This document shows, piece after piece, positions 17,794 to 25,034 of a stretch of DNA of 64,000 nt. Within the stretch, counting starts at the first letter, position 1. Every line of letters starts with the position of its first letter. The stretch covers positions 62,001 to 126,000 of the forward strand of contig JAJFUF010000010.1 of the NCBI GenBank assembly GCA_021372495.1, read 5' to 3'. This stretch comes from Lysobacteraceae bacterium (lineage in GTDB: Bacteria > Pseudomonadota > Gammaproteobacteria > Xanthomonadales > Rhodanobacteraceae). The position numbers and the translations under genes are program-made. Below the pieces are notes generated by a model that saw only the letters and a program-made list of their open reading frames with translations, had not been told where the DNA came from and made no database searches.

Positions 17794-18930
17794 TCATCCG
17801 GCGCGCGCCACCGCCGGCGCGGACGGTTTTTCCGCGCGCAGCACGAAGCGCGGCTCGAGTTCGGCCAGCATCGCGGTGACGCCGGTGTACTCGAGCTCGG
17901 CCATCGGCAGCATCGCCGCGCCGAAGAAGCCCTGGCGGCGGATCTCGACCGCCTTCGCCGCCACCTGGTCGCGCACGCGGTCCCAGAACGGGTGCGCGAA
18001 CGCGTCCTCGGGCTCGGTCAGGCGGCCGTCGTGCACGCACATCGCCGCGCAGCTCACGATCGGCGGGCCGTCAAAATAGCTCACGCCGGACTCCAGCGGC
18101 ACCGGCATCAGCGGCATGTTGTGCGAACCGCGCATGCCGCCGGCGACCAGCGCGCCGATCGCATACGGCGCCAGCACCTCGCCGGTGGCGGGGAAATTCT
18201 TCTGCACGCGCACCAGCATCACCGGGTCGTCCTTGCCGGTGTACTTGCCGGCGATGTTGTGCAGGCGCGTGGTGCATGCCGCAGCGGCCTGCTCGCCGGT
18301 CGCGCGCGACCACACCGACTCCACGACGTAGCGTTCGGTGTCGCGCAGCAGCGCGGCGATGCGGTACAGGTCCTCGGGCGCGTTCAGCTCGATCACGCGG
18401 TCGCCCTCGGTGTGGCCGACGTCCATGATCACGAAGCGGAAGCCCTGCGACAGCTCCGGCGACAGCAGCAGGCCCGGCGTGTTCATCGGATCGGCGAACG
18501 CCAGGTACAGCGGCAGGTTGAACGCGCCCGGGTCGGTCTTGTCGGCGGCGAAGAACAGGAACGGCTCGGCCGGGCGCTCCTCGAACTCCATCTCCGCGAC
18601 CGCCGGCCCCATGCCGCGCACGTTGCCGGAAAAGGCGTCCTTCAGCAGGTCCTGGCCGGCGCCGTACAGGCCCTGCCGGCGCGCGACGTCGGTGCCGCCG
18701 CGGAACGCGTCCCAGGCGAGCTTGTGCACCGCCGGATCGCCGACGCCGTGGCGGTGCGTCATCAGGATCGCGATGTCGTCGCCGGTGGCGCTGACCCGCG
18801 CGTCCAGCAACAGGTTGTTGCGATGCGCGCCGATGCGCGTGCGCACCGCGTCGAGCAGCGCCTGCGACGGACGGATATGGCCGCCGATCGAGCCGATGTC
18901 GGCCTTGATCACGCTGAGCGTCAGTTTCAT
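17794..18930 (-). CDS. Bifunctional fructose-1,6-bisphosphate aldolase/phosphatase (archaeal-type, class V FBPase)
   Basis: The 378-residue protein matches the FBPA/P family, in which one active site first condenses triose phosphates and then dephosphorylates fructose 1,6-bisphosphate, making the step to fructose 6-phosphate one-way. Seen: the N-terminal MKLTLSVIKADIGSIGGH with metal-binding Asp and His, DDIAILMTHRHG, FMxPGAFNLP-like DPGAFNLPLYLAFADPMN, NIAGKYTGKDDPVML with the tyrosine-lysine pair used in the aldolase form, and RGSHNMPLMPVPL. The family is typical of archaea and deep-branching bacteria and unusual in a gammaproteobacterium. It would supply fructose 6-phosphate for glycogen synthesis or phosphoketolase. 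An FNR-type box with a TAGCCT -10 lies upstream. Confidence 0.9.
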   Translation of the reverse strand: MKLTLSVIKADIGSIGGHIRPSQALLDAVRTRIGAHRNNLLLDARVSATGDDIAILMTHRHGVGDPAVHKLAWDAFRGGTDVARRQGLYGAGQDLLKDAFSGNVRGMGPAVAEMEFEERPAEPFLFFAADKTDPGAFNLPLYLAFADPMNTPGLLLSPELSQGFRFVIMDVGHTEGDRVIELNAPEDLYRIAALLRDTERYVVESVWSRATGEQAAAACTTRLHNIAGKYTGKDDPVMLVRVQKNFPATGEVLAPYAIGALVAGGMRGSHNMPLMPVPLESGVSYFDGPPIVSCAAMCVHDGRLTEPEDAFAHPFWDRVRDQVAAKAVEIRRQGFFGAAMLPMAELEYTGVTAMLAELEPRFVLRAEKPSAPAVARAG

Positions 18931-18972
18931 GCAACACCTCTGCGCGCGCGGCGCATGCGGAGCCTGCCGGTC

Positions 18973-19013
18973 AGGCTAGGCGCTCCCGCGCGGGGGATGT
19001 TGATGTCCGTCAA
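18973..19013 (-). promoter_or_regulatory. FNR-type box with -10 element for the FBP aldolase/phosphatase gene
   Basis: TTGATGTCCGTCAA (19000-19013) stands 31 nt (centre to centre) from TAGCCT on the minus strand (18973-18978). The start codon is about 43 nt downstream of the -10. The box also lies just past the end of the mgtA-like gene, isolating the two units. Confidence 0.8.
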
Positions 19014-19025
19014 TACCGGCGTCCT

Positions 19026-21581
19026 TCAGCGGCGACGCGGCGGCGACGAACGCCAGGCGAGCACGCGGCGGCGCACCGCCGCGACCAGCGCGAGGTAGGT
19101 CGCAGCCGCGGCCAGCACGAACGCGTAGTAGGCAGCCGGCGGCCGCTCGAAGCCGAGCAACGCCGCCAGCGGCGTGAACGGCAGCAGCCAGGCGAGGCAG
19201 GTCACGCCGACGCTGGCCAGCACCAGCGTCGTGCTGGGCCGGCTGCGCAGCGGGTTGCCCAGCGTGCGGATCACGAACACCACCAGCGTCTGCGTGGTCA
19301 GCGACTCGACGAACCAGCCGGCCTGGAACAGCGCCGCCGAGGCGCCGAACACCACGAGCAGCACGTAGAACGTGAGGAAGTCGTACAGCGAGCTGATCGG
19401 GCCGATCGCCAGCATGAAGTTGCGGATCTGCGCGACATTCCAGCGCTGCGGTTTGCGCACCGCGGCGGCGTCCACCGCGTCGGTCGGCAGCGTGGTCTGG
19501 GCGATGTCGTAGAGGAAGTTGTTGAGCAGGATCTGCACCGGCGTCATCGGCAGGAACGGCAGGAACAGCACGCCCACCGCCATGCTGAACATGTTGCCGA
19601 AGTTGGAGCTGGTCGCCATCAGCAGGTACTTCATGACGTTGGCGAACGCGCGCCGGCCTTCCAGCACGCCGTCGTGCAACACGCCGAGGTCGCGTTCGCG
19701 CAGCACGATGTCGGCGCTGTCCTTGGCCACGTCGACCGCGTTGGCGACCGAGATGCCGACGTCCGCCGCGTGCAGCGACGGCGCGTCGTTGACGCCGTCG
19801 CCGAGGAAGCCGATCACGTGGCCGCGCGCCTTCAGCGCCAGCAGGATGCGATGCTTCTGCGCCGGCGACACGCGCGCGAATGCGGTCGTGCGTTCCGCCA
19901 GGTGGCCGAGCGCGGCGTCGCCGAGGCGGTCGATCCCGGCGCCGGTCACCACCGGATGGTCGCCCAGCCCCACCTGCGCGCACACCCGCTGCACCAGCGG
20001 CGCGTCGTCGCCGCTGAGGATTTTCAGGTGCACGCCGTCGCGGCGCAGCGCGGCCAGGGTCGCGGCGATGCCCGGCACCAGCGGGTCGGTGAAGGTGACG
20101 AAGCCGGCGAACACCAGGTCGATTTCGTCCTCGCCCCGGTAGGCCGGCTGCGCCGGCACCTCGCGCCAGGCCACCGCGAGCACGCGCAGGCCGCGCTGGC
20201 CGCAGTCCTCGGCCAGGCGCAGGCAGCGCGAGCGCAGCGCGGCGTCCATCGGCTCGCGCCGCTCGCCGCGTTCGTGCCAGGCGCAGCGTTCCAGCACCTG
20301 CGCCGGCGCCCCCTTGGTCACCAGCACGCGGGCGCCGTCGCGCACCGCCACCACCGACAGCCGGCGCCGCTCGAAGTCGAACGGTATCTCGTCGATCCGG
20401 GCGTAGCCGGCGACGCGGGACGCGTCGCCGTGCGCCAGGATCGCGCTGTCGAACGGGCTGCGGATGCCGCTTTCGTACAGGCTGTTGAGGTAGGCGAGAT
20501 CGAGCAGCCGCGCGCTCGGCTGGCCGTCCGCGTCGATGCCCGCCTCGACGCGCGTCTCGCCGGTGGTCAGGGTGGCGGTCTTGTCGCACAGCAGCAACTG
20601 CATGCTGCCGAAGTCCTCGATCGCGGCGAGATGTTTCACGATCACCCGCTGCCGCGCCATGCGCACCGCGCCGCGCGCCAGCGTCACCGTGACGATCATC
20701 GGCAGGAACTCCGGGGTCAGCCCGACCGCGAGTGCGACCGCGAACATCAGCGACTCCAGCGGGTCGCGCCCGCGCGCCACGCCGATCAGCAGCGCGCTCA
20801 GCAGCAGGAACACCACCGTGCGCATGATCAGGCTGGCGAAATTGGCCAGCCCGCGCTCGAACTCGGTTTCGGGCGGCCGCGCCGACAGCAGCGCCGCGAC
20901 GTCGCCGAACGCGGTGGCGCGGCCGGTGGCGAACACCACCGCCTGTGCGGTACCGCTCACCACCGAGGTGCCGAGCAGCACCACGTGGCGCGCCTCGGCC
21001 AGCACCGTCGCGGGCCGAGGCCGGTCGTCTGGCGCCTTCTCCACCGGCGCGGACTCGCCGGTCAGCGCGGCCTGCTGCACGTACAGGCTGCGCGCATCGA
21101 ACAGCCGCGCGTCCGCCGGCACGCGGTCGCCCGCGCCCAGCCGGATCACGTCGCCCGGCACCAGCTCGCGGCGCGGCAACTCGCGCCAGGCGCCGTCGCG
21201 GCGCACGCTGGCGGTCGGCGCGATCTCGTCGCGCAGGCGTTCCGCGGCGCGCTGCGAGCGATAGCTCAGCACGAAGTTCAGCGCCACGCTCATGGTCACG
21301 ATCACGGCGATGATCGACGCCCCGGCGAACTCGCGCAGCAGCGCCGACACCGCCGCGGCGAGCAGCAGGATCAGCACCAGCGGATTGCCGAGGAAGGCCA
21401 GCAGCGCCAGCGCCGCGGCGCCGCGCCGGCGCGGCGCCGCTTCGTTCGGGCCGTAGCGCGCCGCGCGGTGCGCGGCTTCCTCCGCGGCCAGCCCCTGCGG
21501 CGCGGACGCCAGCGTGCGCCAGACCTCGTCGAGGGGCGCATCGATGCAGGCCGCGACGGGCCGGTCGCGGGCGTCGTTCAT
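19026..21581 (-). CDS. mgtA: Mg2+-importing P-type ATPase (MgtA/MgtB family) with a variant phosphorylation loop
   Basis: An 851-residue P3B-type ATPase. Seen in order: membrane helices M1-M2 (residues 55-100), actuator domain with LTGESAPVEK, phosphorylation site, nucleotide-binding domain with KGAPAQVLERC, hinge GDGVNDAPSLHAADVGI, and C-terminal helices M5-M10 with NNFLYDIAQTTLP typical of MgtA. It should import Mg2+ with its gradient. The phosphorylation motif reads D333-K-T-A336-T-L-T; the near-invariant glycine of DKTGT is alanine (GCC, 20574-20576 complement). The aspartate that is phosphorylated is intact. ATG 21581 is chosen because the longer frame runs through the FNR box. Confidence 0.9.
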   Translation of the reverse strand: MNDARDRPVAACIDAPLDEVWRTLASAPQGLAAEEAAHRAARYGPNEAAPRRRGAAALALLAFLGNPLVLILLLAAAVSALLREFAGASIIAVIVTMSVALNFVLSYRSQRAAERLRDEIAPTASVRRDGAWRELPRRELVPGDVIRLGAGDRVPADARLFDARSLYVQQAALTGESAPVEKAPDDRPRPATVLAEARHVVLLGTSVVSGTAQAVVFATGRATAFGDVAALLSARPPETEFERGLANFASLIMRTVVFLLLSALLIGVARGRDPLESLMFAVALAVGLTPEFLPMIVTVTLARGAVRMARQRVIVKHLAAIEDFGSMQLLLCDKTATLTTGETRVEAGIDADGQPSARLLDLAYLNSLYESGIRSPFDSAILAHGDASRVAGYARIDEIPFDFERRRLSVVAVRDGARVLVTKGAPAQVLERCAWHERGERREPMDAALRSRCLRLAEDCGQRGLRVLAVAWREVPAQPAYRGEDEIDLVFAGFVTFTDPLVPGIAATLAALRRDGVHLKILSGDDAPLVQRVCAQVGLGDHPVVTGAGIDRLGDAALGHLAERTTAFARVSPAQKHRILLALKARGHVIGFLGDGVNDAPSLHAADVGISVANAVDVAKDSADIVLRERDLGVLHDGVLEGRRAFANVMKYLLMATSSNFGNMFSMAVGVLFLPFLPMTPVQILLNNFLYDIAQTTLPTDAVDAAAVRKPQRWNVAQIRNFMLAIGPISSLYDFLTFYVLLVVFGASAALFQAGWFVESLTTQTLVVFVIRTLGNPLRSRPSTTLVLASVGVTCLAWLLPFTPLAALLGFERPPAAYYAFVLAAAATYLALVAAVRRRVLAWRSSPPRRR

Positions 21582-21620
21582 GCGGCACCGCCGCGCGCAC
21601 GTCCGGCGCGACGCGGATCG

Positions 21621-21661
21621 TTGACGTGCGTCAAGCCCACCCGCATGCGTTGCGCCAGGAT
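21621..21661 (+). promoter_or_regulatory. FNR-type box between mgtA and the flavodoxin gene
   Basis: TTGACGTGCGTCAA (21621-21634) lies in the 110-bp divergent gap. In the plus direction CAGGAT (21656-21661) is centred 31 nt away, making a class II promoter for the flavodoxin gene. In the minus direction no -10 stands at that distance and mgtA begins only 40 nt away, so activation of mgtA from this box is doubtful. Confidence 0.72.
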
Positions 21662-21691
21662 GATGCGGCGTTCCGCCGGAGGGCCGCCGCA

Positions 21692-22228
21692 ATGCGCATC
21701 CTGGTCGCTTACTACAGCCGCAGCGGCATCACCCGCGGCGTCGCCGAGGCGCTCGCCGCGCGGCTCGACGCCGATCTCGCACCGATCGAGGAAACCAGCC
21801 AGCGACAGGGCATCCGCGGCTACCTGCGTTCGGCGCTGGAGGCGCGGCGCGGCGTCATGCCGGAGCTGCTGCCGGAACGCCACGACCCGCTGCGCTACGA
21901 CCTGGTCGTGATCGGCACGCCGGTATGGTTCGGCCACGTCTCCAGCCCGGTGCGCAGCTACCTGCATGCACACCGCGGTGCGATTCGCCAGGCGGCGTTC
22001 TTCTGCACCCTGGGCGGGCGCGGCGCGGAACGCGCGTTCGACGACATGCGCGACGCGCTCGGCCTCGAGCCGGTGCACTGCGAGGCGTTCCTCGACCACG
22101 ACATCGCCGGCGAGACGCACTACGCGGCACTGGAGCGCTTCGCCGGCTTCCTGCGCGCGGCGGCGATGATCGCACCGCCGGCGCGCCGGCCGGAAAGCCC
22201 CGACGTGCGCACGCCGCGCCATCCGTAA
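21692..22228 (+). CDS. Flavodoxin-like protein
   Basis: A 178-residue flavodoxin-fold protein starting MRILVAYYSRSGITRGVAEAL, where the loop after the first strand (SRSGITRG) is the FMN phosphate-binding site. GTPVWFGHVSSPVRSYL near residue 77 matches the second flavin loop of the flavodoxin/NAD(P)H-quinone oxidoreductase group. It is likely a soluble electron carrier or small quinone reductase. The ATG at 21692 follows a CGGAGGG ribosome site. Expression from the upstream FNR-type promoter would fit a redox role at low oxygen. It could be an electron partner of the Ehr-like complex, but nothing in the sequence shows that. Confidence 0.82.
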   Translation: MRILVAYYSRSGITRGVAEALAARLDADLAPIEETSQRQGIRGYLRSALEARRGVMPELLPERHDPLRYDLVVIGTPVWFGHVSSPVRSYLHAHRGAIRQAAFFCTLGGRGAERAFDDMRDALGLEPVHCEAFLDHDIAGETHYAALERFAGFLRAAAMIAPPARRPESPDVRTPRHP

Positions 22229-22245
22229 GGCCGGCGCGGCCGCGT

Positions 22246-23556
22246 TCACGCCGCGAACCAGCGGCCGAACCACGCCGCCGCCTGGCGCGCCACGGCGGCC
22301 AGCGTTCCTGGCTCCTCGAACAGATGCGTCGCGCCCGGCACCACGACCAGCTCGGCCGGCGCCTGCAGGCGGGCGAGCGCCTGCCGGTTGAGCGCCAGCA
22401 CCTCGACATCGGCCGCGCCGACGATCAGCAGCGTAGGCGCGCGCACGGCGGCCAGCGCCTGCGCGCTGGCGAGATCGGGGCGGCCGCCGCGCGAGACCAC
22501 CGCGGCGACCGCGGCGACATGCGTGGCGGCGGTCGCCAGCGCCGCCGCCGCGCCCGTGCTCGCGCCGAACAGCCCCAGCGGCAGCGCGCGCAGGGTCGGT
22601 TCGGCGCGCGCCCAGGCCAGCGCCGCACCCAACCGCGCGGTCAGCAGCGGAATGTCGAAGCGCATGGCGCGATCGCGGTCCTCGCCGGGCGTGAGCAGAT
22701 CGAGCAGCAGCGTGGCGATGCCGGCGGCGTTCAGCACCTCGGCCACGCTGCGGTTGCGCGGGCTGTGCCGGCTGCTGCCGCTGCCGTGCGCGAACAGCAC
22801 CAGCCCGCGCGGCTGCGCCGGCACGCGCAGGTCGCCCTCGAGGACGACGCCATCGGTGGGGACGCGCACCGCCCTCGCCTGCGCGGGTTCGTCGGCTGGC
22901 ACTGCGCGCAGCGGGCGCGCCAGCAGCGCGGCGACCATGTCGTCGTCGATCGACGGGAAATGCAGGTAGTAGGCGCCGACCGCGTAGAAATCCGGCGGTT
23001 GCGCCAGGCACACGACTTCGTCGGCCAGATGCCCGACGCCGGCGAGGCTCTCGGGCGCGGCGACGGGGACCGCGCATATCAGGCGCGCCGGACCCTGCGC
23101 GCGCACCGCGCGCAGCGCCGCCGCCATGGTCGCGCCGGTGGCCAGGCCGTCGTCGACCACGATCGCGATGCGCCCGGCGGCGTCCAGCGACGGCGCGCCG
23201 CCGCGATAGCGCGCGCGCCGTTCGCGGATCAGCGCCAACTGGCGTGCGCTCTCGCGCTCGACGTAGGCCGGGTCGGCGCCGCTGCGCGCGGCGTGCGGCG
23301 CCAGCCAGACGGTGCCGCGCTCGTCGATCGCGCCGACCGCGAACTCGGGATTGCCCGGTGCGCCCAGCTTGCGCACCAGCACCACGTCGAGATCGCCTTG
23401 CAGCGCGTCGGCGAGGATGCGCCCCATCGGCACCGCGCCGCGCGGGATCGCCAGCACCAGCGGATGCTGGCCGCGACAGGCGTCGAGCGCCTGCGCGAGC
23501 TGCCTCGCGGCGTCGGCGCGGTCGCGGAACGGCAGCAGCGGCGTCGGTCGCTCCAT
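22246..23556 (-). CDS. Phosphoribosyltransferase-alpha/beta hydrolase fusion protein
   Basis: A 436-residue fusion. Residues 1-215 form a type I phosphoribosyltransferase fold with the PRPP-binding motif IAIVVDDGLATGATM near residue 130 and LVLAIPRGAVPMG near the start. Residues 220-436 form a dienelactone-hydrolase-like alpha/beta hydrolase with the oxyanion region VLFAHGSGSSRHSPRN, nucleophile elbow GLFGASTGAAAAL, the aspartate region LLIVGAADVEVL and the histidine in GATHLFEE. Both active-site motifs look intact. The reaction is not known for the fused form, which recurs in stress and low-oxygen gene clusters. ATG 23556 is chosen because the longer frame overlaps the upstream FNR-type box. 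Confidence 0.85.
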   Translation of the reverse strand: MERPTPLLPFRDRADAARQLAQALDACRGQHPLVLAIPRGAVPMGRILADALQGDLDVVLVRKLGAPGNPEFAVGAIDERGTVWLAPHAARSGADPAYVERESARQLALIRERRARYRGGAPSLDAAGRIAIVVDDGLATGATMAAALRAVRAQGPARLICAVPVAAPESLAGVGHLADEVVCLAQPPDFYAVGAYYLHFPSIDDDMVAALLARPLRAVPADEPAQARAVRVPTDGVVLEGDLRVPAQPRGLVLFAHGSGSSRHSPRNRSVAEVLNAAGIATLLLDLLTPGEDRDRAMRFDIPLLTARLGAALAWARAEPTLRALPLGLFGASTGAAAALATAATHVAAVAAVVSRGGRPDLASAQALAAVRAPTLLIVGAADVEVLALNRQALARLQAPAELVVVPGATHLFEEPGTLAAVARQAAAWFGRWFAA

Positions 23557-23638
23557 CGCGGTGTGCCCCGGTCGTAGCGGCGTTTGCGCGGCGTGGCGCC
23601 GCGTGCAGCTAGCACAGTCTCGATGCGGTCGGCGCTCC

Positions 23639-23679
23639 TTGATACACGTCAAACTCGACGCGGCGCGTGCGCCTACGCT
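23639..23679 (+). promoter_or_regulatory. FNR-type box shared by the PRT-hydrolase and SDR genes
   Basis: TTGATACACGTCAA (23639-23652) occupies the divergent gap. In the plus direction TACGCT (23674-23679) is centred exactly 31 nt away, giving the SDR promoter. In the minus direction the nearest candidates (GTGCTA 33 nt, TAGCTG 37 nt) are less well placed, so leftward activation is less sure. Confidence 0.78.
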
Positions 23680-23741
23680 GCGTGGCGAGGGCGCATCGCG
23701 ACAGATGCGGCAGGCCGGCGCGCAGGCAGAGGAGCGGCGAC

Positions 23742-24512
23742 GTGGACAGGCTCGCGGGCAAGGTGGCGGTTGTGACCGGCGGCGCGCAGGGCATCGGCCT
23801 CGCCTGCGTGCGGCGCATGGCCGAGGAAGGCGCGCGCGTGGCGATGGCGGACATGCTCGACGCGCAGGGCCGCGACCACGCGGCGGCGCTGCGCGCGAAG
23901 GGCCTCGACGTGCGCTACTTCCACTGCGACGTGGCGATCGAGGCCGAGGTCGCGGCGCTGATGAACGCGGCCGCCGAAGCGTTCGGACGCATCGACGTGC
24001 TGGTCAACAACGCCGGCATCGCCGGCGCCGACAAGCCCACGCACGAGCTGACCGAGGCCGAATGGGATCGCGTGCAGGCGGTGAACGTGAAGGGCGTTTT
24101 CTTCTGCACCAAGCACGCCATTCCGCACCTGCGCGACGCCGGCGGCGGCAGCATCGTCAACCTGTCCTCGATCTACGGGCTGGTCGGCGCGCCGGACGTG
24201 CCGCCCTACCACGCGTCGAAGGGCGCGGTGCGGCTGATGAGCAAGACCGACGCGCTGCTGTACGCGGCGGACAGGATCCGCGTGAACTCGATCCATCCGG
24301 GTTTCATCTGGACGCCGATGGTCGAGCAGCACCTGCGCGGCCAGGGCGGCGACCTCGAACAGCACCGTCGCGAGACCGATGCGCTGCACCCGCTCGGCCA
24401 CATGGGCGAGGCCGACGACATCGCCTGGGGCGCAGTCTATCTGGCCGCGGACGAAGCGCGTTTCGTCACCGGCGCCGAACTGGTGATCGACGGCGGCTAC
24501 ACCTGCCGCTGA
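23742..24512 (+). CDS. Short-chain dehydrogenase/reductase
   Basis: A 256-residue classical SDR. Visible: the dinucleotide-binding TGGAQGIG near residue 13, NNAG near residue 88, the catalytic serine in IVNLSSIYG, YHASK with catalytic Tyr and Lys near residue 155, and the C-terminal ELVIDGGYTC. An acidic residue after the second strand (MADMLDAQ) suggests NAD(H) preference. The substrate cannot be told; cyclohexanol- or 3-hydroxyacyl-type SDRs look similar. The GTG start follows a GAGGAG ribosome site. It has a well-formed FNR-type promoter and is followed at 34 nt by a host-attachment-family gene. Confidence 0.88.
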   Translation: MDRLAGKVAVVTGGAQGIGLACVRRMAEEGARVAMADMLDAQGRDHAAALRAKGLDVRYFHCDVAIEAEVAALMNAAAEAFGRIDVLVNNAGIAGADKPTHELTEAEWDRVQAVNVKGVFFCTKHAIPHLRDAGGGSIVNLSSIYGLVGAPDVPPYHASKGAVRLMSKTDALLYAADRIRVNSIHPGFIWTPMVEQHLRGQGGDLEQHRRETDALHPLGHMGEADDIAWGAVYLAADEARFVTGAELVIDGGYTCR

Positions 24513-24546
24513 GCGGCAGGGCGGCCGCACGAACGAGGGCGGGACG

Positions 24547-25029
24547 ATGGGCAAGACATGGGTTCTGGTGGCCGACCGCGTGCGCGCGCGCCTGTTCGAG
24601 CTGGACGGCGGCGACGTCGCGCTCGCCGAAATCGAGTCGTTCGTCAATCCGGAAGGGCGCGCGCCGTCCGGATCGCGCGGCGACACCCGGCCGACGCGCG
24701 CCATCGAGAGCGTCGGCGGCGTGCGGCACGCGATCGAGCCGCACACCACGCCCGAAGCCAAGATCGCCGAACGCTTCGCGCGCCGCCTGCACGACGCGCT
24801 CGAGCAGGGCCGCGTGCAGCACCGTTACGACAAGCTGGTGCTGGTCGCGCCGCCGCGCTTTCTCGGCGCGCTGCACGGCGTGGCCGACAAGAACGTGTTG
24901 AACCTCGTCGCCGCCGAGGTCCGGCGCAACCTCACCGGCAAGACGCCCGAGCAGCTCTGCGTCCACCTCGGCGACCTGCTTGGGCCGCGCGCCCGCCGCG
25001 CGTCGATGCGCCGCGGCGGCGCCGCCTGA
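24547..25029 (+). CDS. Host-attachment-protein family (baeRF-like) protein
   Basis: A 160-residue protein with the family signature WVLVADRVRARLFELDGG at the start, a variable loop (NPEGRAPSGSRGDTRPTRAIES), and the C-terminal block YDKLVLVAPPRFLGALH followed by VAAEVRRNLTGKTPEQL. The family is named from a plant-attachment gene, but related proteins resemble ribosome/tRNA-release-factor folds (eRF1/baeRF). A role in translation or stress recovery is therefore an alternative. Its position beside SDR, Usp and Crp/Fnr genes agrees with the latter. The stop is five bases from the convergent Pat-like gene. Confidence 0.8.
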   Translation: MGKTWVLVADRVRARLFELDGGDVALAEIESFVNPEGRAPSGSRGDTRPTRAIESVGGVRHAIEPHTTPEAKIAERFARRLHDALEQGRVQHRYDKLVLVAPPRFLGALHGVADKNVLNLVAAEVRRNLTGKTPEQLCVHLGDLLGPRARRASMRRGGAA

Positions 25030-25034
25030 ACGCT

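Noticed and set aside
21582..21692. Upstream extension of mgtA to 21692
   Set aside because: It would translate through the FNR-type box and the flavodoxin promoter, and the added residues are unlike MgtA.
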